Positions 7,689 to 17,178 of a stretch of 32,178 bases of DNA are shown here, one piece after another. The notes below the pieces were generated by a model. The model did not search any database. It saw only the letters and a list, made by a program, of their open reading frames with translations, and was not told the DNA's origin. Source of the stretch: Chitinophagales bacterium (GTDB lineage Bacteria; Bacteroidota; Bacteroidia; Chitinophagales; Chitinophagaceae); the NCBI GenBank assembly GCA_013297995.1, contig JAAFJB010000032.1, forward strand, positions 1 to 32,178, in the 5' to 3' direction. Position 1 is the stretch's first letter. Every line of letters begins with the position of its first letter. Made by a program: the position numbers and the translations under genes.

Positions 7689-9347
7689 ATGTCTCAATAT
7701 ATTATGGCAAAGCATTGCTGGGGATTTGTTATTAGTATAATAGGGTGCATGCATCTACTCAGTGCTCAAACCATGCGCTATGATAAAACTACCGATGGTT
7801 TCTTGGTTTTTCATTCCATTCAAACAGATACTAATGGAAAAATTATTCCGTGGTGTAATCCCAAACCCCAATTAGCTTATGAGATGATCATACATAAACT
7901 TTGGAATTTCTGGGATACGATGCGGATAGATAAAAATGGACTCCCTTACTATATGAACCATCAGGTTTGGTTGCCCAACCATAATGATGGTCGTGGTATT
8001 GGTGGCGATCAGATGGCTATGGCGTTGTCGAGTTGGCAGCTGCTTTATCAATACACAGGAAATGAACGTGTAAGAGACAATATGCGTTTTATTGCTGACT
8101 ATTATATTACCCATTCTTTGTCGCCCAGTAACGCCAATTGGCCAAATATTCCATACCCTTACAATTGTTATCTTTATTCGGGTACTTATGATGGTGATAT
8201 GATTTTAGGTGAAGGATTTACGCAGCCAGATAAAGCAGGTAGTTTTGCCTTAGAGCTGGTAAAAATATATATGATAACAGGAGATGAAAAATACCTGAAT
8301 CATGCTATTAATATTGCCAATACCTTGGCAATACATACTAAAAAAGGAGATGCTGATAATAGTCCTTTACCGTTTAAAGTACATACCAAAACTGGAAAAG
8401 TAGGGGAGTTGAAGAATTATAAAGATGAAGTGCTGGGGCATACTTTATATACTAGTAATTGGGCGTCAACATTAGAGCTATATCAACACTTGATAAGCTT
8501 AAAAAAAGGTCAACTTAATTGGTACCATTCTTCATTCGATAAAATATTGAATTGGATAAAAAAATATCCACTGGTAAATAATAAATGGGGCCCATTTTTT
8601 GAAGATGTACCAGGTTGGAGTGATACCCAAATGAATGCTATTGGCTTTGCCAGGTTTATCATGCAGAACCCAACTTTATTTGTAGATTGGAAAAAACAAG
8701 TGAAACAAATTTTTGACTGGGTATATGCAAAGCTTGGAAATAAAACATGGGATAAATATGGTGTAACCGTAATAAATGAGCAGACTTCCTATCCAGTTCC
8801 AGGGAATAGTCACACCAGTAGACAAGCTGCAGCGGAACTATTGTATGCTGAACTTACGGGAGATACCAGTAGAAACCAGCATGCTACTCTTCAATTAAAC
8901 TGGGCTACTTATATGGTAAATGAAGCTGGTATAAATAATTATCCTAGAGACGAGGTTTGGTTTACCGATGGATATGTAGATTATATCAGACATTTTTTAA
9001 GAGCTATTGCAAGCTTACCTTCACTGGCACCTACAGATGCTAATCATATTCTTTCTTCTACTTCTATAATTAGTAGAGTAGACTATTCCCCCAATTTTAA
9101 CAAATACAATCAATATGATTTCCCCGTTTCAGAAGAAACAGAAATGAAAATATTTTATAGAACTTTTCATAAAAAATCCATTGAAAAAATTCGGATGACC
9201 AAAAAGCCAATAGCTATTTTTCAAGGAAATTTATTAGTGAAAGAAATAGATGATAACAATGTGGATGGTTGGAACTGGAAGCCAATGGAAGTGGGAGGAT
9301 TACTTACTGTGCGCCATAGTAAAGACCAACAAATTAAAATAAAATAA
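7689..9347 (+). CDS. Secreted helical-barrel protein of unknown function (putative six-hairpin glycosidase-like)
   Basis: I do not recognise a named family for this 552-residue protein. The N-terminus is a signal peptide ending LLSAQ; Met6 at 7704 is an alternative start that gives a more typical signal. From about residue 55 to 440 the sequence has the alternating helix pattern of an alpha/alpha toroid, with repeated stretches such as WQLLYQYTGNERVRDNMRFI and ALELVKIYMITGDEKYLNHA. Conserved-looking acidic and aromatic segments include GRGIGGDQMA, YDGDMILGEGF, PGWSDTQMNAIG and NYPRDEVWFTDGYVDY. A beta-rich tail follows residue 450. Many enzymes with this fold are glycosidases, lyases or epimerases, and its place between a sugar-acid operon and a GH2-like gene supports a glycan role. 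No catalytic residues can be assigned with confidence. Confidence 0.72.
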   Translation: MSQYIMAKHCWGFVISIIGCMHLLSAQTMRYDKTTDGFLVFHSIQTDTNGKIIPWCNPKPQLAYEMIIHKLWNFWDTMRIDKNGLPYYMNHQVWLPNHNDGRGIGGDQMAMALSSWQLLYQYTGNERVRDNMRFIADYYITHSLSPSNANWPNIPYPYNCYLYSGTYDGDMILGEGFTQPDKAGSFALELVKIYMITGDEKYLNHAINIANTLAIHTKKGDADNSPLPFKVHTKTGKVGELKNYKDEVLGHTLYTSNWASTLELYQHLISLKKGQLNWYHSSFDKILNWIKKYPLVNNKWGPFFEDVPGWSDTQMNAIGFARFIMQNPTLFVDWKKQVKQIFDWVYAKLGNKTWDKYGVTVINEQTSYPVPGNSHTSRQAAAELLYAELTGDTSRNQHATLQLNWATYMVNEAGINNYPRDEVWFTDGYVDYIRHFLRAIASLPSLAPTDANHILSSTSIISRVDYSPNFNKYNQYDFPVSEETEMKIFYRTFHKKSIEKIRMTKKPIAIFQGNLLVKEIDDNNVDGWNWKPMEVGGLLTVRHSKDQQIKIK

Positions 9348-9488
9348 CTTATTCAATTATGGCTGATATCAAATTGTAGGGTACTTAAAATAAAGCAACC
9401 CACAATGGGAACGAATCTAAACTTACTACCTACCATATTTCTAATAAGTTACCCTAAATAAATATGTACAAAAAATAAATATTCACAT
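9348..9488 (+). other. 141-base gap with imperfect inverted repeat before the GH2-like gene
   Basis: This AT-rich gap is the only long break in the first plus-strand gene run. It holds two inverted arms, TAGGGTACTTA at 9377-9387 and TAAGTTACCCTA at 9445-9456. They are complementary apart from one unpaired base and are separated by 57 bases. No TTTG-type Bacteroidota promoter core is visible. It may contain an internal promoter, an operator or a weak processing hairpin; nothing in the sequence decides between these. Confidence 0.35.
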
Positions 9489-12400
9489 ATGCTGAATCAA
9501 TTTTCTACAAGAAAAATCTTTATTTGTATCCTAGCTTTTGCTTCCTCTTTATTTCAGGTAAGCGCGCAAGAAAAAAACAATCCTAATGCCGTACTAAATC
9601 ATTATCGCTCTGAGATTGTATTGAATGGAATTTGGCAGTTTCAACCAGCTACCAACAGCGATAGTTTTGCATCCCCAAAAAAATGGGGAAATATTTGGGT
9701 GCCAGGTTCTTGGAATGGAAATACATCTAGTGGGATGCCCGGTATTGAACTTGCCAACCCGAGCTGGATGACTGATATTAAATCGGTTGAAAAAGCATGG
9801 TACAATCGTGATTTCTTTATTCCAAAAAACTGGAAAGATAAAACCATTGAAATCGGTTTTAAGCGGGTGAGTACTGATGCGCGAATTTATATTAATAAAC
9901 AATTTGCTGGCTTAATTTCTTGGTATTCTGGTAGTATTGATCTTACCAAGTTTGTTGCGTTTGGAAAAATAAACACAATCGATATTTATGTAATTGCAGC
10001 TGCTTCTGCCGATGATATACCCGTATTAATGGGTACGGCAACTACACAGGTTTCTTATAAAAAATCTGAACTAAATACAAAAGGTATTATAGGAGACGTA
10101 ATTGTTTCTGCTAAACCTAAAGGAATTTTTATTAGTGATGTTTTTGTAAAAACCTCTTTTCGAAAAAAACTATTGCAAGCAGAGGTGGAAATGGTTGGTG
10201 TAAAAAAAGCAGGATTACTTACTTGTATTGCAACAATTATGGACAGTAATAATCAAGTTGTAAAAACGTTTACTAGTTCCCATCATGCTATTGCAAAAGA
10301 TACGCAAACTATTCACCTCAGCAGTACTTGGCTAGATCCTCAATTGTGGGATATTGACCATCCTACTATGTACACCATGCATTGTAGACTTTCTATTGAC
10401 GGAAAAGTTTTTGACAACTATCTGCAAAGCTTTGGATTTAGAGAGTTCTGGGCTGAAGGAAAAAATTTTATGTTGAATGGCACTCGCATCAACTTACGAC
10501 CTTTTCTCGAAGGCAGTGGATCTGGCATGGAAGAATTGATTGATGCTAAAATTGATGGACTGAAAAAGAACGGGTTTAACTTTAGTGAAATTTGGCCCGA
10601 TAACAACGATGAAAGAGGAAGGTCTGAATTCTGGGAAGAAACCATGCAGAGAGCTGATAAAAAAGGATATTTATTGGCTGGGCCAGGGCTAAGTTTCTTT
10701 CCATATATCATTGGGAGTAACTGGACTTTTGATTGGAATAAACCAGGCGTTAAGCAGCAATTTGAAAACCGAATGTTACTCAATCTTAGGCAATATAGAA
10801 ACCATCCTTCTGTAGTAATGTGGACTACAACCGGTAATTTTTTTGGATACACGCAAGACCAAAATCCACTGCATATTGGCAGAAAAAATTGGATTTCAGA
10901 TCCACTCTGGAATAGAAATGCAGCAGCAGGTGAAGACGCAATTGCAATAATGAAAAAGCACGATCCTACTCGATTGGTATTTACACACCACGGTGCTTAT
11001 GTAGGTGATGTTCATACGGTTAATTTCTATCTTAATATGATTCCATTACAAGAAAGAGAAGAGTGGATGAGTGAGTATAGTAAGCGTGGTCAGATGCCTT
11101 TTATTGGCGTAGAGTTTGGCACCCCTCTTCATTGCACTTTTTTACGGGGTAGAAATGGCTATGGTAATAATATACAAACCGAACCACTGGTTACTGAGTT
11201 TAGTGCCATCTATCTCGGTAATAAAGCATACACACAAGAACCTAGCTATTATAGATCGCTTATAAAAAACCATTTTATAAAAGAACAAAGCTATACCAGT
11301 TGGCACGGACCAGTAGAAATGGAGCGAATGTGGAGCTTTCAGCAGATTCAAAAACTTTTCACTACCAATACTTGGAGAAGTTGGCGAACCTATGAGGTAA
11401 GTGGAGGGATGCTTCCATGGAATAATGGACATGGATGGACGCCTAAAATTCAACCCAATAGTACCCAAGTAAATATGCCTGCATTTGCGGCTGGAAGAAA
11501 AGGTACTTGGTATAAATTTGCAGACAAAACCGATGCCCATTTTTTATCGCCAGAAGGATGGGAGCAGCAAATAGCTGGGGAAGCATTTGTTGCAAACAAC
11601 AATGAAACGCTCGCCTATATTGCTGGATCAAAAGAGGCGTTTACTTCAAAAGATCATCATTTTAGAACAGCACAACAAGTAGAAAAACAATTATTTTTCT
11701 TTAATGATACAAGGCAGGTACAGTCCGCAAGCTGGAAGTATAGTGTATTGGTTGGGGATGAATTGGTTGATCACCAGCAAGGATTTATTAAAGAAATTCC
11801 TGTGGGAGAAAAACAAAGTCTATCTTTTTCTCTCAAACTACCCGCCACCATTCCCTCTCAAAAATTAAATGGAAAAATTATTTTATCGGCCACAATCGGT
11901 AAAAATATTCATACAGATACTTTTTTCTTTAGGGTGTATAAGCCAATTACGAATATTTCAAAATCAATTACTGTATTTGATCCGGTTGGCAAAACCAGCA
12001 GCATGCTAAAATTACTGGGATATACCGTAAAGAACTGGTCTGCTTCCGAAAATACTCCCTTCGTAATTATTGGTAGAGAAGTGCTTTCTTCAGCTTATGA
12101 GCTACCCTTAAATTTAGAAACCTATATTGCCAATGGAGGAAAGGCAATTGTATTCAACCAAAATCCGGATAGTATTTTACATAAAAGAGGATTCAGAACC
12201 TCACCATTTATTTCTCGTTATGTTTTTCCAATAGACTCCTTACATCCTGTAACAAAAGGATTGGATGCCATTGATTTTACCAATTGGAGTGGGAATAGTT
12301 CATTGGTAGATGCCTATCCCGATTATATTTTCTCTGATAAGAAAGCAGAAAATACAGGCGAAGAGCCTTACTATGGATGGCATTGGGGCAACCGTGGCGG

Positions 12401-13781
12401 GGTATCAACTGGAGCAATAGAGAAACCGCATCATAGTGCTTGGAAGCCCATATTGGAATGTGAATTTGATATGGCTTATAGTCCCCTCATGGAACTTAAT
12501 TTTAAAAAAGGGTTATTAATTTGGTGTGCGCTAGACTTAGAAGATCATATAAATGAAGATCCGGTAGCAGCAATAGTAGCCAATCAGTTGATTGGTTATA
12601 TAATGGATAAGCAAGTATTACCAAGAAAAAAATTCACATATTATATCGGCGGAGAATCACATGAAGAATTACTAAATAGTATGGGACTACAATATCAGAA
12701 AGTAGATGAGATTACTGATAGTACTGATTTGCTGATTTGTGGCGCATTAACTTTTACGCAAGAAAAACAGGTGATTGATTTTGCTTCAAAAGGAGGAAAA
12801 GTATTGGTGTTGCCAAGTAATAAGTTGGGGAATTTCATGGGCGTTAATTATGTGTTAGATACTGCTTTTATTGGAAGCAATACAATGCCTAATTGGGATA
12901 TTACTGCGGGCATCTCATTGTCTGATATCAGGTTTAGAACGGCATTTCCTGCTATTAAAATATCAGATGGCTGCGAATTAGGATTAAATGGAATGATCGG
13001 TAGAAAAACAGTTGGAAAAGGGGAACTTATTTTTACGCAATTTAATCCCTTACAGTTTAACGCAGATTCGCTTACCTATTTTAGATATACGCGTTGGAGA
13101 CAGACCAGAGCATTATCACAGTTATTGGCTAATTTGGGTGCTGCTTTTCAGCAAGATGCAGCCATTTTTCGGAGTTTACCAAAACCAATAATAAGTATTC
13201 CATTAACAGGCGAATGGAAAGTGGCATTTACCAAAATACTACCCGGTGCAAAATCAGTGGAGCAAGCCCATATTGATTCGGGTATTTCTGAGGAAGCAAA
13301 ATTGCTGATAGGAAATGAAGTGGATGAATCAACTATGATTGTTATTCCTCAACCAATAGAAATTGAGAAAGCACAAACTGTATGGGAAGGATTAGACGGT
13401 GAAATGGTATATAGAAAAACTATTTATATTGAAGCCTCTATGATGAATGAAGACTTAACCCTTAATTTAGCAACCTTAGACGATTTTGATCAGGTATATT
13501 TTAATGGAATTTTGGTAGGATCTACCCAAAATAATGTGAATAATAATTGGAGTGATATTCGAACGTATACCGTTCCTGCTAAATTGGTTAAATTGGGAGC
13601 GAATAGTATTGCCATACGAATTTTTGACCGTTATGGTGGGGGTGGTTTTACATCCAGCAGAATTAATAGAGAATTAAAAATAAAAAATAGTAAAAAATCG
13701 GCACCCGTAAGTATGTATCATGCAGATTATAGAGATGATTTTGAATTAGGCGATAATCCTTACAGGTATTTTAGGTGGTAA
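9489..13781 (+). CDS. Secreted GH2-like multidomain protein (1430 aa) lacking the canonical acid/base Glu
   Basis: A very long exported protein with signal peptide 1-27 (ending VSAQ). An N-terminal GH2 sugar-binding jelly roll spans roughly residues 45-190 (WQFQPATN, WGNIWVPGSW, AWYNRDFFIP). It is followed by an immunoglobulin-like domain and a TIM barrel from about 310. The barrel has NHPSVVMW before TTTGNFFGY and a VEFG segment whose Glu542 fits the GH2 nucleophile. Where GH2 enzymes have Asn-Glu, this protein has Asn450-Phe451, so the usual acid/base is missing. Residues about 815-1190 contain two stretches resembling beta-galactosidase trimerisation or amidotransferase-like Rossmann folds. 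A second jelly roll lies at about 1290-1400 (LDGEMVYRKTIYI, DQVYFNG, NSIAIRIFDRYGG). The likely role is in trimming a galactoside- or hexosaminide-like substrate. The architecture is clear; activity and specificity are uncertain. Confidence 0.8.
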   Translation: MLNQFSTRKIFICILAFASSLFQVSAQEKNNPNAVLNHYRSEIVLNGIWQFQPATNSDSFASPKKWGNIWVPGSWNGNTSSGMPGIELANPSWMTDIKSVEKAWYNRDFFIPKNWKDKTIEIGFKRVSTDARIYINKQFAGLISWYSGSIDLTKFVAFGKINTIDIYVIAAASADDIPVLMGTATTQVSYKKSELNTKGIIGDVIVSAKPKGIFISDVFVKTSFRKKLLQAEVEMVGVKKAGLLTCIATIMDSNNQVVKTFTSSHHAIAKDTQTIHLSSTWLDPQLWDIDHPTMYTMHCRLSIDGKVFDNYLQSFGFREFWAEGKNFMLNGTRINLRPFLEGSGSGMEELIDAKIDGLKKNGFNFSEIWPDNNDERGRSEFWEETMQRADKKGYLLAGPGLSFFPYIIGSNWTFDWNKPGVKQQFENRMLLNLRQYRNHPSVVMWTTTGNFFGYTQDQNPLHIGRKNWISDPLWNRNAAAGEDAIAIMKKHDPTRLVFTHHGAYVGDVHTVNFYLNMIPLQEREEWMSEYSKRGQMPFIGVEFGTPLHCTFLRGRNGYGNNIQTEPLVTEFSAIYLGNKAYTQEPSYYRSLIKNHFIKEQSYTSWHGPVEMERMWSFQQIQKLFTTNTWRSWRTYEVSGGMLPWNNGHGWTPKIQPNSTQVNMPAFAAGRKGTWYKFADKTDAHFLSPEGWEQQIAGEAFVANNNETLAYIAGSKEAFTSKDHHFRTAQQVEKQLFFFNDTRQVQSASWKYSVLVGDELVDHQQGFIKEIPVGEKQSLSFSLKLPATIPSQKLNGKIILSATIGKNIHTDTFFFRVYKPITNISKSITVFDPVGKTSSMLKLLGYTVKNWSASENTPFVIIGREVLSSAYELPLNLETYIANGGKAIVFNQNPDSILHKRGFRTSPFISRYVFPIDSLHPVTKGLDAIDFTNWSGNSSLVDAYPDYIFSDKKAENTGEEPYYGWHWGNRGGVSTGAIEKPHHSAWKPILECEFDMAYSPLMELNFKKGLLIWCALDLEDHINEDPVAAIVANQLIGYIMDKQVLPRKKFTYYIGGESHEELLNSMGLQYQKVDEITDSTDLLICGALTFTQEKQVIDFASKGGKVLVLPSNKLGNFMGVNYVLDTAFIGSNTMPNWDITAGISLSDIRFRTAFPAIKISDGCELGLNGMIGRKTVGKGELIFTQFNPLQFNADSLTYFRYTRWRQTRALSQLLANLGAAFQQDAAIFRSLPKPIISIPLTGEWKVAFTKILPGAKSVEQAHIDSGISEEAKLLIGNEVDESTMIVIPQPIEIEKAQTVWEGLDGEMVYRKTIYIEASMMNEDLTLNLATLDDFDQVYFNGILVGSTQNNVNNNWSDIRTYTVPAKLVKLGANSIAIRIFDRYGGGGFTSSRINRELKIKNSKKSAPVSMYHADYRDDFELGDNPYRYFRW

Positions 13782-13818
13782 TAAGGAATTATGAATGATT
13801 AAAATAAAAAATTAACGG

Positions 13819-15114
13819 ATGAAAAAAAACAATTTTTATAGCCTTTTATTATTTTTTTGTTGTTTAGGTATTGAATCTAACGGACAAAAAAATGAGTCGA
13901 AATTTTTTGATTTCGAAAAAATAGTCAACCCAGCCGATGCTGGTTTTTCCGCCAGCCATCTGGCGAATATTGATTCGCTCTTAAATAAATATGTTCAAAC
14001 AGGGATGATGCCCAACGCGGTAACTTTTATTGCAAGAAAAGGCAAGGTGGTTCACTATAAAGCCTATGGATATAAAAATATTGAGCAGAAAGAACTTTTA
14101 AAAAGAGATGATATTTTTCGGATTGCATCTCAAACAAAAGCATTAACAAGTGTGGCGCTGATGATGCTGTATGAAAAAGGATTGTTTTTATTAGACGATC
14201 CTATTGAACAATATATACCCGAGTTTAAAAATACCAAAGTATTGGTGTCATTGAATGCCAGCGATACTAGCTATACTTCAAGGCCCGCAAAAACGTCAAT
14301 TACTATACGTCAACTACTTAATCACACATCGGGTATTCCTTATGGGAATGCTATCTATGAAAAATACAAAATACCTGGGGTAAATTCATTAGAGCCTATT
14401 ACAATAGCAGCCGTTGTAAAAAAATTAGCTGGCTTGCCTATTGAACATGATCCAGGAGAGAAATTTACTTATGGATTAAACACAGATGTTTTAGGATATT
14501 TAATTGAAGTATTATCAGGTATGCCATTGGATGAATATTTTCAGAAATATATTTTTGAACCCTTGGATATGCAGGATAGTTATTTTTATTTACCTAAACA
14601 TAAACAAAGCCGATTGGTTACTTTATACAGTAAAGACAGTCTTAATACACCCTTATACCCCTGTACTTCCATCGCTAACCAAACCTATCCTTATTCAGGC
14701 GCACAAATGTATTTTTCAGGAGGAGCTGGTGTACTTGGTCCGATTGGCGACTACGCTAAATTTTGTATGATGCTGCTGAACGGAGGGAGCTATAATGGGA
14801 AGCAAATTTTGGGAAGAAAAACAATTGAGTTAATGACAACCAATCAAATTGGAGATCTTGAAGTATGGGATACCAAAGATAAGTTTGGACTGGGCTTTCA
14901 AATTTTTACAGAAAAAGGATTGAAGTCAGTACCTGGATCACTCGGAGCATTTAAGTGGGGTGGTATGTATAATACGGACTATATTATTGACCCCAAAGAG
15001 GACCTGATTTTTTTAATTTATACCAATGTACATCCTTATGCAAACCCATCTATAAACCAGCGATTTAGGGTATTGGTATACCAAGCCCTTCAATCAAAAA
15101 AAATAAAATTATAA
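13819..15114 (+). CDS. Secreted beta-lactamase-fold serine hydrolase (class C / esterase type)
   Basis: A 431-residue exported protein with signal peptide 1-22 ending SNGQ. The penicillin-binding-protein-like fold is marked by the SxxK motif S104-Q-T-K107 and the Tyr motif at Tyr218 in FTYGLN. Between them lies HTSGIPYG, and FSGGAGVLG occurs further on. These are typical of beta-lactamase-related serine hydrolases of the EstB kind rather than of true antibiotic-resistance enzymes. In glycan clusters such proteins are thought to act as esterases or amidases on substituted sugars or cell-wall pieces; that role is inferred here. It starts 37 bases after the GH2-like gene and ends 17 bases before the beta-helix gene, consistent with one operon. 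The family call is strong; the substrate is unknown. Confidence 0.85.
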   Translation: MKKNNFYSLLLFFCCLGIESNGQKNESKFFDFEKIVNPADAGFSASHLANIDSLLNKYVQTGMMPNAVTFIARKGKVVHYKAYGYKNIEQKELLKRDDIFRIASQTKALTSVALMMLYEKGLFLLDDPIEQYIPEFKNTKVLVSLNASDTSYTSRPAKTSITIRQLLNHTSGIPYGNAIYEKYKIPGVNSLEPITIAAVVKKLAGLPIEHDPGEKFTYGLNTDVLGYLIEVLSGMPLDEYFQKYIFEPLDMQDSYFYLPKHKQSRLVTLYSKDSLNTPLYPCTSIANQTYPYSGAQMYFSGGAGVLGPIGDYAKFCMMLLNGGSYNGKQILGRKTIELMTTNQIGDLEVWDTKDKFGLGFQIFTEKGLKSVPGSLGAFKWGGMYNTDYIIDPKEDLIFLIYTNVHPYANPSINQRFRVLVYQALQSKKIKL

Positions 15115-15131
15115 AATCTAAATTTAAGCAT

Positions 15132-17147
15132 ATGCTAGCCTGTAATAGACTCTTTTGTTTTGCAATACTGCTACTTATTTCCCAATCAGTTTTCTCTACC
15201 AACTACTATATATCAGCCACTGGTGCTGATAATCATTTGGGAACAAGTGCAAGCACTGCTTGGAAAACAATTGATCGATTGAATCAGCAAAAATTGCAGC
15301 CTGGTGATTCAGTGCTGTTTAAGAAAGGAGATGCTTTTTTTGGAGAATTAATTTGCAAGTATTCGGGTAGCAAAGTAAAGCCAATTGTATATTCAAGTTA
15401 CGGACATGGAAATATGCCCATTCTTAGGGGTGCAATGAATACCCATGCATTTAAATTATTAAAAGATAATATTTATGTAGCTGATATCCATAAAACGGTG
15501 AAAGCTGTTTTTTTGAATAATGAATTGCAAATATTGGCTCGTTTTCCAAATTCAGGATTTAATATTATGCAAGGTGGAATGGGTAATAAGGTAAGTTTTT
15601 ACGACAGTAGTCTGTCTCAACCTAATCAATTTTGGAAGGGTGCAAATATTCGCTTTAGAACTTTCGATTGGGAAATGAGGACTAGTATTGTAAAAGATTT
15701 TACCAATCATCAAATTATAATTTCAGACAGTAGTACCAATACTTTAGGAAAGGGTTGGGGTTATTATTTCGATAATAAATTTGAAGCATTAGATACAAGT
15801 GGAGAATGGTTTTATAGTGAGTTAGATAAAAAACTATACTTGTACTGTAATGAAAAAAAAATAAAGGAATCCGCCATTCAGTTGGTTCAGTTACAAACGG
15901 GTATAACTATTGAAGATGCAGTTTCTTACGTAAAAGTGGCTGGCATTCAAGTTGAAAAATTTTTTGAAAAGGGCATTTATTTAGCAGGAAATAATATAGG
16001 TATTGCAATACAGAATAATCGTATTGAATCGATTGATCATACAGGAATTTTTGTAAATAAGGTTTCTTCAAATTGCAGCATTGTAAATAATAGAGTTACC
16101 GATATTAACGGTAGGGGAATTTTTGCATTAGAGCCTAATCATCTTTTAATAGAAAAAAATAATATTCAAAATATTGGAACCATATTAGGGTATGGTGTAA
16201 GTGGTGTAAATGGTATGATTGGCATTACAGTTGCAAATATAGAAGCCATAAAGTCAGAAAATTCTTATATAGCAAACCACAATACAATTAGCAATAATAC
16301 GGTTAGCAATGCAGGATATGTTGGCATAAGAATGGATGGTGCTTTTAGCACAATGGAATATAATACAGTAAACAATGTAATGAATAAACTGAGCGATGGA
16401 GCGGCAGTATACTGTTGGTCTCTAAGTAAATATTATACCCATGATAATATCATTCGTAAAAATATTGTTTCCGATATAGCTGGATCTAATTTTGGAACTC
16501 CCAGTGGTCCGCACCCTGCTGCCAATGGTATTTACATAGATAATGGATGTTATAATATTGTTGTGGACTCAAATACTGTTCACAATATATCGGCCTCGGG
16601 AATACACGTTAATTCCGATGCTTTTGATAATTTAATCAAACACAATACACTTTTCAATTGCCAAACTGGACTATCAGTTGCGGAATGGTCAAAACCTAAA
16701 TCTACTTTTGGAAATAAATTTTTATCCAATACCATTTTTGTACAGGGACTTACAGACCGAGCAGTCGTGTTAATTAATTTTTTATTACCAGGAACAAAGG
16801 GTATGGCAGATTTTGATGAGAATACTTATTATCATTTGTATGGAGATACTTTAATGACTGATATTTATAATATTAAAAATGCCAATGAGGAAGTAACAAG
16901 AATTACAAAAGAATATGGTTTTGAGGAGTGGAAAAAAGAATTTAAATACGAGAGATCAGGCAAGGCAGTAAGTTCAATCCTTGGAATTCGTTCTAGTTTT
17001 AACCCTTTGCTTTTTACAAATCCAACTTTTAAAACCGTTACTCGAACGCTAACAAAAGGTAAATTTATTAGTATGGCAGGAAAAAAAATCAATCAAATTC
17101 AAATTCCTCCTTTTCAATCTTTCATTGTTTTAAGATCTAATCCTTAA
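15132..17147 (+). CDS. Secreted right-handed parallel beta-helix protein
   Basis: A 671-residue exported protein with signal peptide ending near residue 22 (SVFS). It opens with NYYISATGADNHLGTSASTA and a PGDSVLFKKGD segment, the common start of pectate-lyase-like beta-helix proteins. Coils rich in Asn, Ile, Gly and Val run from about residue 250 to 550, for example NNIGIAIQNNRIESIDHTGI and repeated N-N-T-V-S units. These form the parallel beta-helix. Such proteins bind or cleave polysaccharides as lyases or hydrolases, or serve only as adhesins. No unambiguous catalytic triad is visible, so enzymatic activity is not claimed. It is the last gene of the first plus-strand run and converges with the AraC gene across only 31 bases, in which I see no strong intrinsic terminator. 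Confidence 0.83.
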   Translation: MLACNRLFCFAILLLISQSVFSTNYYISATGADNHLGTSASTAWKTIDRLNQQKLQPGDSVLFKKGDAFFGELICKYSGSKVKPIVYSSYGHGNMPILRGAMNTHAFKLLKDNIYVADIHKTVKAVFLNNELQILARFPNSGFNIMQGGMGNKVSFYDSSLSQPNQFWKGANIRFRTFDWEMRTSIVKDFTNHQIIISDSSTNTLGKGWGYYFDNKFEALDTSGEWFYSELDKKLYLYCNEKKIKESAIQLVQLQTGITIEDAVSYVKVAGIQVEKFFEKGIYLAGNNIGIAIQNNRIESIDHTGIFVNKVSSNCSIVNNRVTDINGRGIFALEPNHLLIEKNNIQNIGTILGYGVSGVNGMIGITVANIEAIKSENSYIANHNTISNNTVSNAGYVGIRMDGAFSTMEYNTVNNVMNKLSDGAAVYCWSLSKYYTHDNIIRKNIVSDIAGSNFGTPSGPHPAANGIYIDNGCYNIVVDSNTVHNISASGIHVNSDAFDNLIKHNTLFNCQTGLSVAEWSKPKSTFGNKFLSNTIFVQGLTDRAVVLINFLLPGTKGMADFDENTYYHLYGDTLMTDIYNIKNANEEVTRITKEYGFEEWKKEFKYERSGKAVSSILGIRSSFNPLLFTNPTFKTVTRTLTKGKFISMAGKKINQIQIPPFQSFIVLRSNP

Positions 17148-17178
17148 TTCAAATAGCTTATTAAAGGTGAATGATTAC

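Noticed and set aside
10418..10852. 144-residue minus-strand frame inside the GH2-like gene
   Set aside because: It is antisense to the well-supported TIM-barrel part of the GH2-like protein and shows no recognisable motif.
13819..15114. Antibiotic-resistance beta-lactamase
   Set aside because: The SxxK and Tyr motifs are shared with esterases of this fold, and the operon context is glycan breakdown. Nothing points to drug hydrolysis.
17148..17178. Bidirectional terminator between the beta-helix gene and the AraC gene
   Set aside because: The 31-base gap has no GC-rich stem followed by a T run; only weak AT pairing is possible.
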